From NCBI RefSeq assembly GCF_000972845.2, contig NC_040016.1, positions 22,873,784 to 22,937,783 on the forward strand: a stretch of 64,000 nucleotides of DNA. The letters run 5' to 3'. A program made the position numbers and the translations under genes. Source of the DNA: Larimichthys crocea. Taxonomy: Eukaryota > Chordata > Actinopteri > Sciaenidae. The notes under the pieces were generated by a model, which was not told where the DNA came from, did no database searches, and was given only the letters and a program-made list of their open reading frames with translations. Shown piece by piece: positions 24,101 through 36,442 of this stretch; the stretch's first letter is position 1, and each line of letters starts with the position of its first letter.

Positions 24101-27100
24101 TAAAAGCTTTGTGATCCAGGATGGATGGACATGACGCCTGCAAGGCCCCACCCACCAACATCAGCATCTGTTACCATAGCGACCAAACCTCAAGTCTTCT
24201 TTGTTGTTATAGAAATGATACAACCCATGACTCGACCTGTGAGGATGCAGAGCTGCTTCACCATGGAAACCTGAACATCTGGAAAGTTTCCGGCTTCTTG
24301 CTCGCTCACTCTCTCCTTTTCTCTTCTTAGCTTCCTCCGTCAGCGTCCTCTTCACTCTCTTCTCCTCTGCCATCATGTCCATAGAAGCTGCTGAGCAAAG
24401 GGCCTGAGAACCTCCTCTTCTTCTTCTTCTTCTTCTTCTTCTTCTTCTTCTTCTTCTTCTTCTTCTTCTTCTTCCCACCTGTGGTACAAACACTCCCCCA
24501 GCACTCTGAACAAACAAACAGAGCTAACATGATCTAACAGCAGCTACATTTGGCAGCAGTTGACTTCACTGTCCGTCAGGAAACTCTTCAAAACGTCTTT
24601 GCTTGTTTTGGAAGTGCCCACATCACTTCACTGCTTATCAGATATGTTCATCATAATCCACATTTACATGTTTTAAACATTCTTTCCTCTGTTCTGATGT
24701 TCTGGACCTCTTATAGTCAAATCTGTTTTAATGATCAATAATCAACGTCCTTTATTCGACCCTTCGAGAAAGTCTTCAATCTTAAATGACACGAAATCTC
24801 ATCAGTGGTGGGCACAGTGTTAGATTACATTTCCTCTGCTGACTAGAAAAGCTCTGCATAAGTACGTTTAGCTGCAGCTTTACATTACGACCACGAAACA
24901 CGAGCTGACTTTTAAGCAGTCACAGGAAATGCAACGTGTTCGTGCGTAAGTTTATCACCGACCACTATCGTTCATTCTGAAACAAGACGAGTGAACCTGA
25001 CAGATGGAAACCTCGACCCTCAGTGAGGTGACCAACTACTTTCACTGCTCACAGACAGACAGGCCAGTTATTGCCCAACTTCTTAAAACAGAAATTCACA
25101 ATTAAACACATTTACAGTTTGTTTTGCTGGCCTCAGCATTGTGGAAATATTCAATATCTACAACTTAAACATCTAGTGCGACCCCGACCGGAGGAGATGA
25201 CGACCCCAGACATCCTCTCCTCTCTCAGAGTGAGACATCTTCTTCCATTAAAGACCTCCTGTGACTTCACCGTCACTCCAACAAGCAGAACAGGATATTT
25301 TCCTTCTTTCCAGGACTCCTGCTCAGCGGCAGAAACAGCTGAAAGAAAAATCGATTCCATGAACAAAGCTGGTGAGAAATCTTTTCTTCTTCTCCATCAG
25401 ACGAAGTCGCCCCAGAGGCCTGCAGGAAAGTGTTGTTCTCTCTGTTGTCCGGATGATGCGACCTCTGATCCTTCTGAGAGTCTCTCAGCTCATATCACAG
25501 GAACTAAAATGGACCTGGCGGACAGAAGAACAGCTCCGACTCCTGATTAGAAACCTGCTCTGAAAGCTGCTTCTTAGTGTTTGTACTCCTGTGAGTCTGT
25601 TTGATGATACTGACTCTGTACACGTGTTTGAACCAAAATGCAGAACTGAAATTAAAACCAGCTGGAGACTGATTGTTGCCCGGTGCTTTGTCCCGTCACA
25701 GGTTGAAGTAATAAGAAGTATCACTTTCTGACAGCAATACAACAAACCAACACTTCTAGGCGGGTCCTGTCCGGCTTCCTCCCACAGTCCAAAGACATTA
25801 CATGAATCTAAATTGCCTGTAGGCGTGAATGTGAGTGTGAATGATTGTCTCTGCGTGTCAGTATCATGAAGTGGTGACAACTTTGTAAGCACTGAAAACC
25901 AGTAGAACCAGTGCTGTCAGGACAACCAGCTTGAAACTGGGACAGTCATGGACAAATGGGGACGATACGCATGGACAGAAACACTCCAGCTTACGACTAC
26001 CAGCAGAACCGAGTGTAAAAACAGACACAGCGAGTCAGTCGTCCACTCTGACGTATAAATCTCAGCAGCTGTGACTTTCTTCTTCTTCTTCTTCTTCTGG
26101 CTTTGATTTCACTCTGTGCTGACCTGAGGTTGAGCAGATAAACTCAGCGCCTCTACATCTATGTTACCTTTTCATCCAGAGCCAGCGTCAGGTCAAATCT
26201 GTCCGATATTTTGATGCATCTGATGGTTCATGGAGACCCAGAGGTTGCTGCCAGGCCATTTTGGAAACAGACGTCCGATCTCAGCGTAGCGGCAGTTTGT
26301 CTTCATGTCACCCTGCTGCTGTTCACCAGCTCATTACAGGAGGCCACCGGCAGCTGGCAGCTCCCGTATTTGTGGACATATTCAGCTGAAAATGTGTTTG
26401 CATGCATCATCTTGATAGGAAGTGATTGGGGCTCCAGTAGCCACTCCAATCATTATGTTAATTATCCATTAGGCTCGTTATGCTCGATAAGGACCCTCAG
26501 GCAAGTTAGGAGCTGTTATGGGCTCGTTAGTGGCCTTTAGTGTCTTCAGGGGCCCATTTGAGGCCATCAGGGTCAGACAAACAGCCAGATCACTGGACAC
26601 AGCTGTGTGATGAGGAAATGAGCTTCCCGTTAACGAGCTGATATTACAGCGCTTTAGCCGGACAGTGATGCTGTTTGGTGGTAAACAAACCGGCCCAGGG
26701 GTGCGTCGAGGTCTTCAGCTTCCACTGACGTCACACCAAGTACTCGTTCATTAAGCCTTCAGCAGCAGCATTAAGGCCGCGCCGTTATGTTCAAGTGACA
26801 AAGGAGGAAGTGTTGTCACGTTGTTGCAGAGACACAAAGTCCAAAGAGGGACGACGACGAGGGTGGAGGGACAAGCAGTCAGCCCAGAACCAGAACCAGA
26901 CCCAGCAGCAGCTGATATCACTGCCTAGTCCAGCAGCAGTCAGCCCAGAACCAGAACCAGACCCAGCAGCAGCTGATCTCACTGCCTAGTCCAGCAGCAG
27001 TCAGCCCAGAACCAGAACCAGACCCAGCAGCAGCTGATATCACTGCCTAGTCCAGCAGCAGTCAGCCCAGAACCAGAACCAGACCCAGCAGCAGCTGATA

Positions 27101-30100
27101 TCACTGCCTAGTCCAGCAGCAGTCAGCCCAGAACCAGAACCAGACCCAGCAGCAGCTGATATCACTGCCTAGTCCAGCAGCAGTCAGCCCAGAACCAGAA
27201 CCAGACCCAGCAGCAGCTGATATCACTGCCTAGTCCAGCAGCAGTCAGCCCAGAACCAGAACCAGACCCAGCAGCAGCTGATATCACTGCCTAGTCCAGC
27301 AGCAGTCAGCCCAGAACCAGAACCAGACCCAGCAGCAGCTGATATCACTGCCTAGTCCAGCAGCAGTCAGCCCAGAACCAGAACCAGACCCAGCAGCAGC
27401 TGATCTCACTGCCTAGTCCAGCAGCAGTCAGCCCAGCTCGGCGTCTGTCTTTCAGCCTTTTATTTCACCAAGCTCTCACCAACCACTAAAAGTCAGTCCC
27501 ACATTTACTCTTGTCCGGCGGCTTCTTGCTCGCTCACTCTCTCCTTTTCTCTTCTTAGCTTCCTCCGTCAGCGTCCTCTTCACTCTCTGCTCCTCTGCCA
27601 TCATGTCCATAGAAGCTGCTGAGCCTGGTTACCTCTTCTTCTTCTTCCTGGTCGTCCATAACGCCTGTTGGTACAAACACTCAGTTCGTCAGCTTGGCGG
27701 TGAGCTCACCGCCATGCTGACGAACTGAGCTAACAGCAGCTACAGCTGTCAGCAGTTTACTTCACTGTCCATCATAAACTCTGTAAATCACAGAGAGTTG
27801 AGGCGGAGCAGAGAGGAGCATCGTGTTGCTCTGGAAACCTCGCGGAGCAGCTGGACTTCTTCGTCTTTTGTTTTTTAATGTCCAAAGTAGAAAGTGACTG
27901 AGAAGACTTGAATACATGTAGGACTGTCTGTCTTCTTTGAGTCTCAGTGTAATCCCTGGATTTAAACTGTATGCATGACACATGATGTACTGACCTTTAC
28001 CTTGACTGCAGGGAGCATGCTCTGTCTGTCTCTTTGTGTTGTTGACACTGCTGTCTTTACTGCAGCGACAACCGACAGGAATCCATAGAAGATACAAATA
28101 CTGACCTCAAACCTGAATCCAGTATTTCAATGTCAAAGCTCTCAGAAGAACACTTTTTTTGTGTTATGTTTAAATATGCAAATGAGACGTTATCTAATGC
28201 TAATGCAAACTTTTAGTGACATCTACGTAAATAGTGAAATGTGGATTTTGTCTGACATGTTATGGAAGCAGAACAGAACCAGCTCTCTGAATGGACCCGT
28301 GCATGAAAGAAGGAGCCCGTCACATCAGATGTTGATGTGTTTTGTTTCATGCTGGCTCCTGATTGGATATTCATCCTGCGACACAGCACACAATCACTTT
28401 AAGTTCTCCTCATGAAGTCCAGAAAAATAAAAGCCATTCATCAAACGTGTCACGACAGCTGCTTTAAGTTAGTTATGGTCAGATAATGGATGACTGCAGC
28501 ACCGAGGCGGAGCTGCATGAAATATTAACGATACGTCGGCTGAAGCTGGGACTCGGAGCCGGTGGCTCCTGTTCCTGTTTTTGTGTTGATCAGTGCTGGA
28601 AATCATTTTCTTTGCAACCAGGAGCCACGACTGGTTCCCAAGCTGGGGAACCCTCCGTATGTGACAGCACTCTGCTGCCTGTTTCAGGACTGATCATTAC
28701 TGACAGCTGATCTCGGTGGCTTTAAACAGCTGATGCTGAGTCTGTGGGGAGACACTTGGCGTCATATCATTAATTAAAACTGCTGGCTGCTGCATTTCGT
28801 GACCCTGCAGTTCATTGGCTGCTGAATAACCCAGGTTACCACCTTGTCCTGGTGAACTGTGCACATGTTCATCCTCAAGATGAGTCACGTAGTGGTAAGT
28901 TAATCAACAAGACATCATGATAGGATTAAAATCAGCTCTACAGCCAGATGTTAGAACCACACATTGTTTCCAGGCACAGGATTTAATGACGTGAGAACAA
29001 GTTGCTTTCAGTTGTTTTCCTTCGATTTGCTGGTGAACTTGAGTCTGATAATAAAAACCCCTTGAATCTTGAACTTTAAACCTTGAACCTTGAATCTTGA
29101 ACCTTGAACTTTGAACCTTTAATCTTGAATCTTGAACTTTGAATCTTGAACTTTGAACCTTGAATCTTTAATCTTGAACCTTGAACTGTGAACCTTGAAT
29201 CTTGAACCTTGAACTGTGAACCTTGAACGTTGAATCTTGAACTTTGAACCTTGAATCTTTAATCTTGAATCTTGAACCATGAATCTTGAACTTTGAACCT
29301 TGAATCTTGAACCTTGAATCTTGAACTTTGAATCTTGAACTTTGAACCTTGAATCTTGAACTTTGAACCTTGAATCTTGAACCTTGAACTTTGTCCTTTC
29401 CTGCTGCAGAACTCCTAAAATCTCTGACGGTCTTAAATGACCTGAGAAAAACTCTTGCTGTGTCATGATCTCATGTTCTCTTGGCATCTCTCTCCGTCTC
29501 GCTCTTATTTTGAAAGTTTCTCGCCCTCCTCAGCTCCTCTGCAGTCGCTCAATCTTTTATCTTCCATCCGCCGGAGTTAAAAATGCAGAAATTCCCCCAA
29601 ACCTTCATGTGAAGCTTGTCGAGCAGTCAGAGCCGTGTACTTCACCTCCACACAGACCACATAATCCTTTCATTCAGTGACTTCCTATTCAGACGTTAAC
29701 ACCAGCCTAACCCTGCACTCTTCTCACGCTGATCTGCTGAGCAGTCGGGACATTTCGAAGTGAATCTTTTCATTCAGCAGCCGTGGGACACAGTTTTCTA
29801 TGCGACATATGAACATTCGTGATCTGCTCTACACGTTACAAAACCCAACAGGAAGGAGTTATGCAGTCGTATTTCCAGGAGGCGTGACGCGCTGATTAGG
29901 ACTAATGGATGAGTCAGCCATGACTCGTCTCGACTGTTACCCAACTTCATTTTCTACCTAAATGCATAGTTCTGTTCTGAAACACGCTCACATACCTTAA
30001 AGCTACAACCACCACCTTTCCTCTTTTAAGAGGTCAAAGCTCCAGCAACACTTTCACACCTTCATCAGGGTCGTCCATCTGTCCATGAAAAGAATCGCCT

Positions 30101-33100
30101 CGGTTTTGACCTCTTCAGACTTTGTTTACCTTCTCCATGCACCTTTCCTGTCCCAGCAACAGATACAAAGTTCCCATCAGCAGATCGACAGGACCGATCG
30201 CCAGCGAAACAACAAATCACCGACAGGAAAACAAACTGTTCGGTGATGTGACGCTGTGATGTTTAAGGTTTGGTTTGGCTCAAAAACATGAACTCTTAGT
30301 AAGAATCATGAACTGAGCAGCGGTCTGCTGCACTTGCCCTCCTCACCACAAGGAGCTCCACCTCCATCAGTGCACTTTCAAACATCCTGCAGAGTAATCA
30401 GAGGTCTGGGTGCAGCTTCCTCCTCCTTTGTCTCCAAACATTTCCATCCTGACTGCTGGTTGCTTTGCATGCATGTAAGTAAGAATTCCTTTCGGTTACT
30501 TTATGTCTAACTGACATCATGCCGATTTTGATTGACATAGTTGAATATTACAGTTACGTTTGGCAGTTATTTGATATGTTATATGAACCTACAGCATCAA
30601 GTGTGTCTTGGTGGTTTGTGGCTCCAGTTAGAAAATTCAAAAGTGACCCAAAGACGATGTATCAAACTCTGAAAATATTTTCAGTTCACTGATTAGTTGA
30701 CAAAGAATTCAGTGTATTAATCCAGATTAAAATGATTAGTTAGCTCCAACCCTAAAAACTAAAGATACCTTTCCCATAAAATCATATCGTTGCAGGGATC
30801 CATGTGTTTGTTGAACTTTTCACCTCTGAAAATAAAAAAGAGATTCTGCTTGTTGTATTGAGCTGAAACGACTTTTTAACCTGATTCTCAGTTATTTGAA
30901 AATCCAAAGTCCTGCAGTGTTACACGTTTGTTTTATTGGATGTTACAGCGGTTTATCTGGTTTTTCAAACAGTGTGAGCAAATCAGATTTCACCCAGAAG
31001 CTCATTAGTCCGTGGGCCGCCCTGAGGGAGGTCTGGCTGTCGGCTCTGTTCACGTCCCAAAACACAACGAGATTCGGCCACTTTCTCTTTTTTCTTCTTC
31101 CTCTTCTGCTTCTTTCTTTCCAGACAGAGCTGACCTTGGATTTAAAACTCCACGCTTTATTTGAAGAAGACGTGATGAAGTCACACCGAAGGCTAAATAT
31201 TTCATAGGGAATTAGGCTGTTAATTACTAATTAAGGGAGCATTTCATGCGTCATCAGAGTGTTACATTGGTTAGGAAGGATTAGTTTCTCTCTGCCGTAC
31301 ACTGATTGGCGGTCAGGAGCAATAACATGACGAGCAGACGGGAAATAACATCTTTCACGGTGCCAAGTGGAAGCAGATATCACACAGCAAGACCCCGAGG
31401 GGCGACGCACACATTCGGCTTCCCGCTCGCAGGCAGATTATGAACCTCCGTGTATCTGAAGTGTTTGTGGAGTGTCACCCTGTGAGTTGTTGCCATCTGC
31501 AGAGCCTGAGTCAGCCTCCACGCCGCCGAGAGCATAAATTCAAAGTAGTTCTCTAAAGTGCAGCGACACAACGGCTCGGCTTCACCTGAGGATTTACAGC
31601 CAGGTGTCGGTTTTGTGGTGTCGGTACAGTAAGTCCAAAACCTGAACCTGTGGTTTCCACAGCCCATCCTGATGGGATCTGGGTTTGTCTAATAATTCAT
31701 GATTTGTCCCTAAAATGTTGATTTTAAAGAATGTTTTGATTTTCTGTTCCATTTTATTCACACAGCACCAAATAAATGTGCTGTTAGCAGGCAACAGAAC
31801 CAGGCTCAGCAGCCAGACTGGACTGAACCGGGTTAGAGAAAATCACCTCTGTCACCTCTTTGACCTCCTTATATACGTGTGTGTGTATAAGTGCTGCAGC
31901 AAGAAATCCCAGATATCATCGAAAAAAACCCAGATATCACCAAGAAACCCCAGATATCACCAATAAATCCCAGATATCACCAAGAAACCCCAGATATCAC
32001 CAAGAAACCCCAGATATCATCAAGAAATCCAGATATCACCAAGAAACCCCAGATATCATCAAGAAATCCAGATATCATCAAGAAATCCAGATATCATCAA
32101 GAAACCCCAGATATCATCAAGAAACCCCAGATATCACCAAGAAACCCCAGATATCACCAAGAAACCCAAGATATCACCAAGAAACCCCAGATATCACCAA
32201 GAAACCCCAGATATCACCAAGAAACCCAGATATCATCAAGAAATCCCAGATATCACCAAGAAATCCCAGATATCATCAAGAAACCCCAGATATCATCAAT
32301 AAACCCCAGATATCACCAAGAAACCCCAGATATCACCAAGAAATCCCAGATATCACCAAGAAACCCCAGATATCACCAAGAAACCCCAGATATCACCAAG
32401 AAACCCCAGATATCACCAAGAAACCCCAGATATCACCAAGAAACCCCAGATATCACCAAGAAACCCCAGATATCACCAAGAAACCCCAGATATCACCAAG
32501 AAACCCCAGATATCACCAAGAAACCCCAGATATCACCAAGAAACCCCAGATATCACCAAGAAACCCCAGATATCACCAAGAAACCCCAGATATCACCAAG
32601 AAACCCCAGATATCACCAAGAAACCCCAGATATCACCAAGAAACCCCAGATATCACCAAGAAACCCCAGATATCACCAAGAAACCCCAGATATCACCAAG
32701 AAACCCCAGATATCACCAAGAAACCCCAGATATCACCAAGAAACCCCAGATATCACCAAGAAACCCCAGATATCACCAAGAAACCCCAGATATCACCAAG
32801 AAACCCCAGATATCACCAAGAAACCCCAGATATCACCAAGAAACCCCAGATATCACCAAGAAACCCCAGATATCACCAAGAAACCCCAGATATCACCAAG
32901 AAACCCCAGATATCACCAAGAAACCCCAGATATCATCAAGAAACCCCAGATATCACCAAGAAACCCCAGATATCACCAAGAAACCCCAGATATCACCAAG
33001 AAACCCCAGATATCACCAAGAAACCCCAGATATCACCAAGAAACCCCAGATATCACCAAGAAACCCCAGATATCACCAAGAAACCCCAGATATCACCAAG

Positions 33101-36093
33101 AAACCCCAGATATCATCAAGAAACCCCAGATATAATCAATAAACCCCAGATATCAAGAAACCCCAGATATCACCAAGAAACCCCAGATATCATCAAGAAA
33201 CCCCAGATATCACCAAGAAACCCCAGATATCACCAAGAAACCCAGATATCACCAATAAACCCCAGATATCATGCAACATTGTTTCAATATTCAGAAATCA
33301 GAGTCATCCTTTTTGTTGAGGCTGAATGTTCAAGGCTAGATAAGGTCTGCTTTTCTGAAAGTTTTCTAAAATGTTCTGTCTAAATATGCCAACGAGGTGT
33401 GATCTAATGCTAACTATGTGACAGGAGAAGACTCTGTGATCTATAAAGAAAGGCAGACAGGATGTACGAGCTGCTCAATGAAGATTTGTGTCTGAGAGTC
33501 AGAGAAAAAACATTTTTAAAGATTTTGAGACCCTGCAGGTGAACAGGGTCAACATTTAAACTCACAGATGATTAAGACGATTATTTTTTCTGTTACCAGT
33601 TTTCTGAAATGTTACGTATAAATATGCAAATGAAGCGTTATCTAATGCTAATGCTAACTGTGTCCTTGACCGCCCTCTAGAGTCCGCAGAGGAGACTGTT
33701 AGTTTAGTTGATGAGACAGATGCTTCAGTTTAATGAGAGTGACTGTCTCAGCTTCCTTTAATGTACAGCTCAGTGTTTCCTCATCACTCATAGAGGACGT
33801 CATCAGGAGCATGACACAGTGAAATCAGGTAACTGTAGCCACCCACAATGCACCTCTTTGCAGGTGCACGCCAACTTATGCAAATGAAGTCTACAGACAC
33901 AAACGAACAAAGTCAAATAAACAGAAATGTGGATTTTGGACGTTTCCTTTCCTCTGGAAGAAAACGTGTCCTCATCACGTCTCGCCTCGTTACCCTGCAG
34001 CTCATTAGAACCCTCGCCATGAAAACGTCCAAACTTCTGAGAAGCAGCCTCAGTTTGTCTTTCCTCTCACACAAACATGACTCCTCTTTAAAAATGTAAA
34101 AACACGTCCTACAACAATCCTGCTTTCTGCAGTGATCTTGCATCATTTTCTCTTCAGTCCTCTCCCCTGTGCTCCTCTTCGTTCAGACCAGAATGCTCGT
34201 TATCTAACACTAATCAATGCTGCACCACAAATCAGTTTAAGCAGCTATAATTATGCTGCATGGTCCACATAAAGCTCCAGGGGCTCTTTGTCTGCAGCTC
34301 CAAGTAAATCATAAATTCATTAAACAGTCATTTTAATACTGACGCCCAGCTTCATGAATCTGAATCTGACCCACGGCGTGTTTCACCTGCTGGGCTCTGA
34401 TATCTCGTCCTCATCACACACTTGCATTAAGTGGATGCGTCTTGCTGCTCGTCCGTAAACGAGTTACAGCGAATGGAAACACTTTTCTTCATGATCACAG
34501 CGAGAGCAGAGAGTCCTGCTGAGACCACCGGAGACGAGAGCACAGATCAAAAACACCTCCAAGACACGACACGACATCTCTGCAGACTCAGTGAAATCCA
34601 AGAATGTGATGTGAAATGTACAGAGGGGATCTGAAAGTGTGAAAGTCTGAAAGGAAAGTGTAAAAATGAAAAAACTCTCATTACAGTTTGCTTATGATTC
34701 AAACACTGATGACAGCTTCTAATAAATGGAGGGGAATAAAACAATATTATGCTCATAAATGTAGACGGAGGTTCATCAGTGACAGACGACATCTGTTTAA
34801 ATATCAGGAAAGTATCACAATGAAACTCTCATTAGGGTTGGTGAGTACTCATAAATGATTAAAATATAATAATAAAACCACTAACAGCGCAGTGAAACAA
34901 TATTTCTCTCATACAGTCTGAATACTTTGGTCGGTACCTTCAAAACGAGTCCTCAGTCGTACTTAAAGAGGAGAGAAGATACGCTCTAAAAATAAAGGTT
35001 CTTCAGAGTGATGCCACAGAAGAACCATGTTCAGTTCTTCAGAGAACCCTCTAACCATCAACAAACCATTCATTACCGTTGTTTGTGGACTCACATGAGC
35101 TCACACAGAGCTTCAACCATCAGCTGATGATTTATGAGATGGACTCGATGATCACTGAATGTTCTAACATCACAAAACATTCATATTTTGGTTCTGGGAC
35201 GTTTCAACATGTCATCTTCAGTTTTCTCACGTTTAAAGATTCACAGAGAAAAATAACCTGCAGATGAGTCCAGAATGAAAATAATAATAAATAATACTAA
35301 TTAATAATAATAATAATAATTCATGTTGTTATTTACCAAATAAGTCCAGTAAAGATTTTGAACTTCCTTCACAGACAGTTTGAGGAAACATCCACTAAAA
35401 ACACCTGAAGAACCATTAGAGAACCATTGTTTGTCAGTCTGAGCTCATCTGTTACAAAAGTCCTTTCCATAAAAAAGTTGATTTCGTGTATTTCTGATTT
35501 TCTACTTTAATCTTTAATCATGTTCCATATGCAGTAAAAGTACCAACATGTCGCTGTGGTCGATGTAGTACTTCATGTTTGTGCAGTAAATATACTTCCA
35601 TCAGTGGCAGACATGAAACATGAAGTATTGTGAATGTATTGTGAGTTATTAATGATGAACATCATCACACTTCCTACCTGTCCGCGCTGAGCGCCGTCAG
35701 TGTGAACACGGACACGCCGACCGATGTGAGCTGGATGACGGGGATGAGTTTGCACGCCGCCTCGCCGAACACCCACTCCACGGAGAAGTACCGGAACGCG
35801 TCCACCGGCACGCAGGTGACCAGCAGCAGCAGGTCTCCCGCCGCCAGGCTGGAGATGAAGATGTTGGGCACGCTGCGCATGGCGCTGTTGGTGATGAAGA
35901 TCTTCACCAGGGTGATGTTACCCAGCAGACCCACGGTGATGATCAGGATGTACACCGAAGTCATGACGCAGCGCACGGCGAAGTGAACCGTCTCCCCGCC
36001 GTCCGAGGACGCCCACCAGCCGGGCTCCTCGGTGGAGTTTGGGCTAAGAGCCTCGGAGTCTCCGGCTAAGTCGGAGAGGAAGTCGTCGTCCAT
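17922..36093 (-). CDS. nmbr: Neuromedin-B receptor (bombesin-family GPCR), partial: coding exons 1-3 of an expected 4
   Basis: Class A GPCR for neuromedin B/bombesin peptides, a Gq-coupled plasma-membrane receptor in the known family. Three spliced segments join in frame: 36093-35678, 18379-18238 and 18131-17922 (256 codons). Visible: N-glycosylation site N19-S-T, TM1 with G58-N59, TM2 with L-A-A-G-D87, the ECL1 cysteine C114, the DRY motif D138-R139-Y140 (R split by the first intron), the ECL2 N191-V-T site and C197, and TM5 running to the ICL3 sequence [14 protein letters not shown] after DRY, LLAVPEA in TM4 and [14 protein letters not shown] in TM5 fit NMBR better than GRPR or BRS3, and the gje1-vta1 neighbourhood agrees. 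TM6, TM7 and the tail are not found; they should lie at coordinates below 1. The start is the ATG at 36093; the in-frame GTG at 36120 is not a plausible eukaryotic start. Confidence 0.93.
18132..18237 (-). other. 106-bp intron inside nmbr ECL2
   Basis: Minus-strand GTGAAA...CCCTCAG, phase 0, with a C-rich tract just before the acceptor. Removing it restores the ECL2 spacing seen between TM4 and the ECL2 cysteine in other bombesin receptors; keeping it gives an immediate stop. Confidence 0.85.
18238..18379 (-). CDS. nmbr: nmbr coding exon 2 (ICL2, TM4, start of ECL2)
   Basis: Preceded by acceptor CTTCAG and followed by donor CAG|GTGAAA. The first G completes the DRY arginine, then 47 codons run from YKAIVNPMD to FSQVVSMQ. 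Reading past the donor hits a stop after three codons (V-K-P-stop), so the downstream 106 bp must be spliced out. Confidence 0.92.
19423..20066. mobile_element. Solo LTR (644 bp)
   Basis: Begins TGTTACGG and ends CGTAACA, a 7-bp inverted TG...CA terminus, and is flanked by a perfect 5-bp duplication acacc (19418-19422 and 20067-20071). A polyadenylation-type AATAAA sits near 19995. There is no internal coding region, primer-binding site or second LTR within reach, so it is a solo LTR left by recombination. Termini and 5-bp duplication fit Ty3/Gypsy-like or related retrotransposons; the family is not assigned. Plus orientation is suggested by AATAAA lying near the 3' end. Confidence 0.85.
20840..20868. 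mobile_element. Tc1-type terminal fragment, second
   Basis: catggccagaaatatgtgga followed by cactg is a diverged inverted version of the terminal motif at 16283. No second end found. Confidence 0.4.
22262..22474 (+). repeat. agtacagagtacac minisatellite
   Basis: Tandem of agtacag and agtacacag units over about 210 bp. Confidence 0.95.
22826..22905 (+). mobile_element. tRNA-derived SINE head (decayed)
   Basis: An A-box-like ttagctcagt (22828-22837) and a B-box-like ggttcaaatc (22857-22866) at tRNA-like spacing, directly followed by a (TCTG)n tract. No cloverleaf can be drawn with confidence, so a functional tRNA is unlikely. Confidence 0.4.
22905..23054 (+). repeat. (TCTG)n / (TCTC) tract
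   Basis: About 150 bp of ctgtctgtctgtgtctctgt-type sequence following the tRNA-like SINE head. Confidence 0.95.
24296..24560 (-). repeat. Composite repeat R with a GAA expansion
   Basis: Minus-strand copy encoding [19 protein letters not shown]. The normally short gaagaagaag tract upstream of the frame is expanded to about 20 triplets (ttc on the plus strand, 24417-24473). Confidence 0.75.
25757..25872 (+). mobile_element. SINE/LINE tail fragment
   Basis: Contains ggcttcctcccacagtccaa, then aaattgcctgtaggcgtgaa and tgtgagtgtgaatgattgtc, the conserved core seen in many fish SINEs with L2-type tails. It is a fragment with no clear ends. Confidence 0.65.
26880..27435 (-). repeat. 61-bp minisatellite, about 9 copies, inside repeat R
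   Basis: Unit contains tcagcccagaaccagaacca and gctgatatcactgcctagtc; the period of 61 is exact along the lines. Units differ only at gatatc/gatctc. It is the tandem expansion of the module seen twice at 16130-16230. Confidence 0.95.
27436..27812 (-). repeat. Composite repeat R, near-complete body
   Basis: Continues from the 61-bp array through the basic frame (reverse strand), gttggtacaaacactcag, a shortened hairpin centred on GAGCTC (27685-27730) and the cagagagttgaggcggagca end. This copy best shows the full order of the element. Confidence 0.8.
29065..29395 (+). repeat. cttgaa minisatellite
   Basis: Irregular 7- and 14-bp units, ttgaatcttgaactttgaac, over about 330 bp. Confidence 0.93.
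31903..33275 (+). repeat. 20-bp minisatellite, about 67 units
   Basis: Unit aagaaaccccagatatcacc. The middle (about 32340-32930) is essentially perfect; edges have ca/tc variants and 19-bp units. Because 20 is not a multiple of 3 and the unit has no stop in any phase, all three plus frames stay open and give the same 20-residue cycle, creating an apparent 507-codon ORF that is not a gene. Confidence 0.97.
33590..33790 (+). repeat. Dispersed repeat C
   Basis: Holds aaatatgcaaatgaagcgtt (octamer ATGCAAAT), then ctaatgctaatgctaactg and the segment with ccctctagagtccgcagag. Shorter copies lie at 28170-28225 and 33375-33425 and, inverted, at 37755-37830. Unclassified. Confidence 0.6.
35678..36093 (-). 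CDS. nmbr: nmbr coding exon 1 (N-terminus to DRY)
   Basis: Starts [12 protein letters not shown] and ends in TALSAD plus AG, followed by the donor GTAGGA (phase 2), so the DRY arginine is completed by the next exon. It encodes the extracellular N-terminus, TM1, TM2, ECL1 and TM3. The exon is clearly richer in CG than its surroundings, as expected for a first exon near a promoter. Confidence 0.93.
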
Positions 36094-36442
36094 CGCTGCT
36101 GCTGGAGCGGGAATATCCACAGAGGAGGAGAGGGATCAGGATGGAGGGATCAGGATCAGGATGGAGGGAGCGGGCGCGCAACGGGAGGATCCGCGCGTAA
36201 AGACGCAGAACGACCGCGCGGAGAGAGAAAAAACTGGAACTGACAGACGAGACTGACTGAGAACCACCGACCTACTGACTGAGAGCAGACTGACGAAGGA
36301 GGCACTTTGACTCTCTGTGTCAGTCACATGGAGAGAGAGAGAGCTGGAGAGGGGGAGGAACGAGAGGAACGAGAGGAACGAGAGGACGTGGATTTACAGT
36401 ATAGATCGAACAGAAACGTAAGAGATGATCACACAGGACAGC

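Larger units (their letters stand above)
18380..35677 (-). other. nmbr intron 1 (17.3 kb)
   Basis: Bounded by donor GTAGGA at 35677 and acceptor CTTCAG ending at 18380. It holds a solo LTR, SINE and Tc1-type fragments, repeat R copies, and large 61-bp and 20-bp minisatellites. I see no other exon-like frame in 20070-22250, 23060-24290, 24750-25740, 25880-26880, 27820-29060, 29400-31900 or 33390-35670. Confidence 0.75.

Noticed and set aside
24161..24517. Poly-arginine / poly-lysine reading frames
   Set aside because: Created by the expanded GAA/TTC triplet tract in a repeat R copy.
25071..25550. 159-codon frame in nmbr intron 1
   Set aside because: No recognisable domain, no good splice or start context, and an overlapping frame on the other strand is equally long.
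26880..27435. CRISPR-like array
   Set aside because: Units are directly adjacent with no unique spacers; this is a eukaryotic minisatellite.
31860..33383. 507-codon open frame ([11 protein letters not shown] repeats)
   Set aside because: It is the 20-bp minisatellite read in frame; all three plus frames give the same cycle and there is no signal, domain or splice context.
36094..36120. Upstream nmbr start giving MDIPAPAAA
   Set aside because: The codon at 36120 is GTG, not ATG; the first ATG is at 36093.
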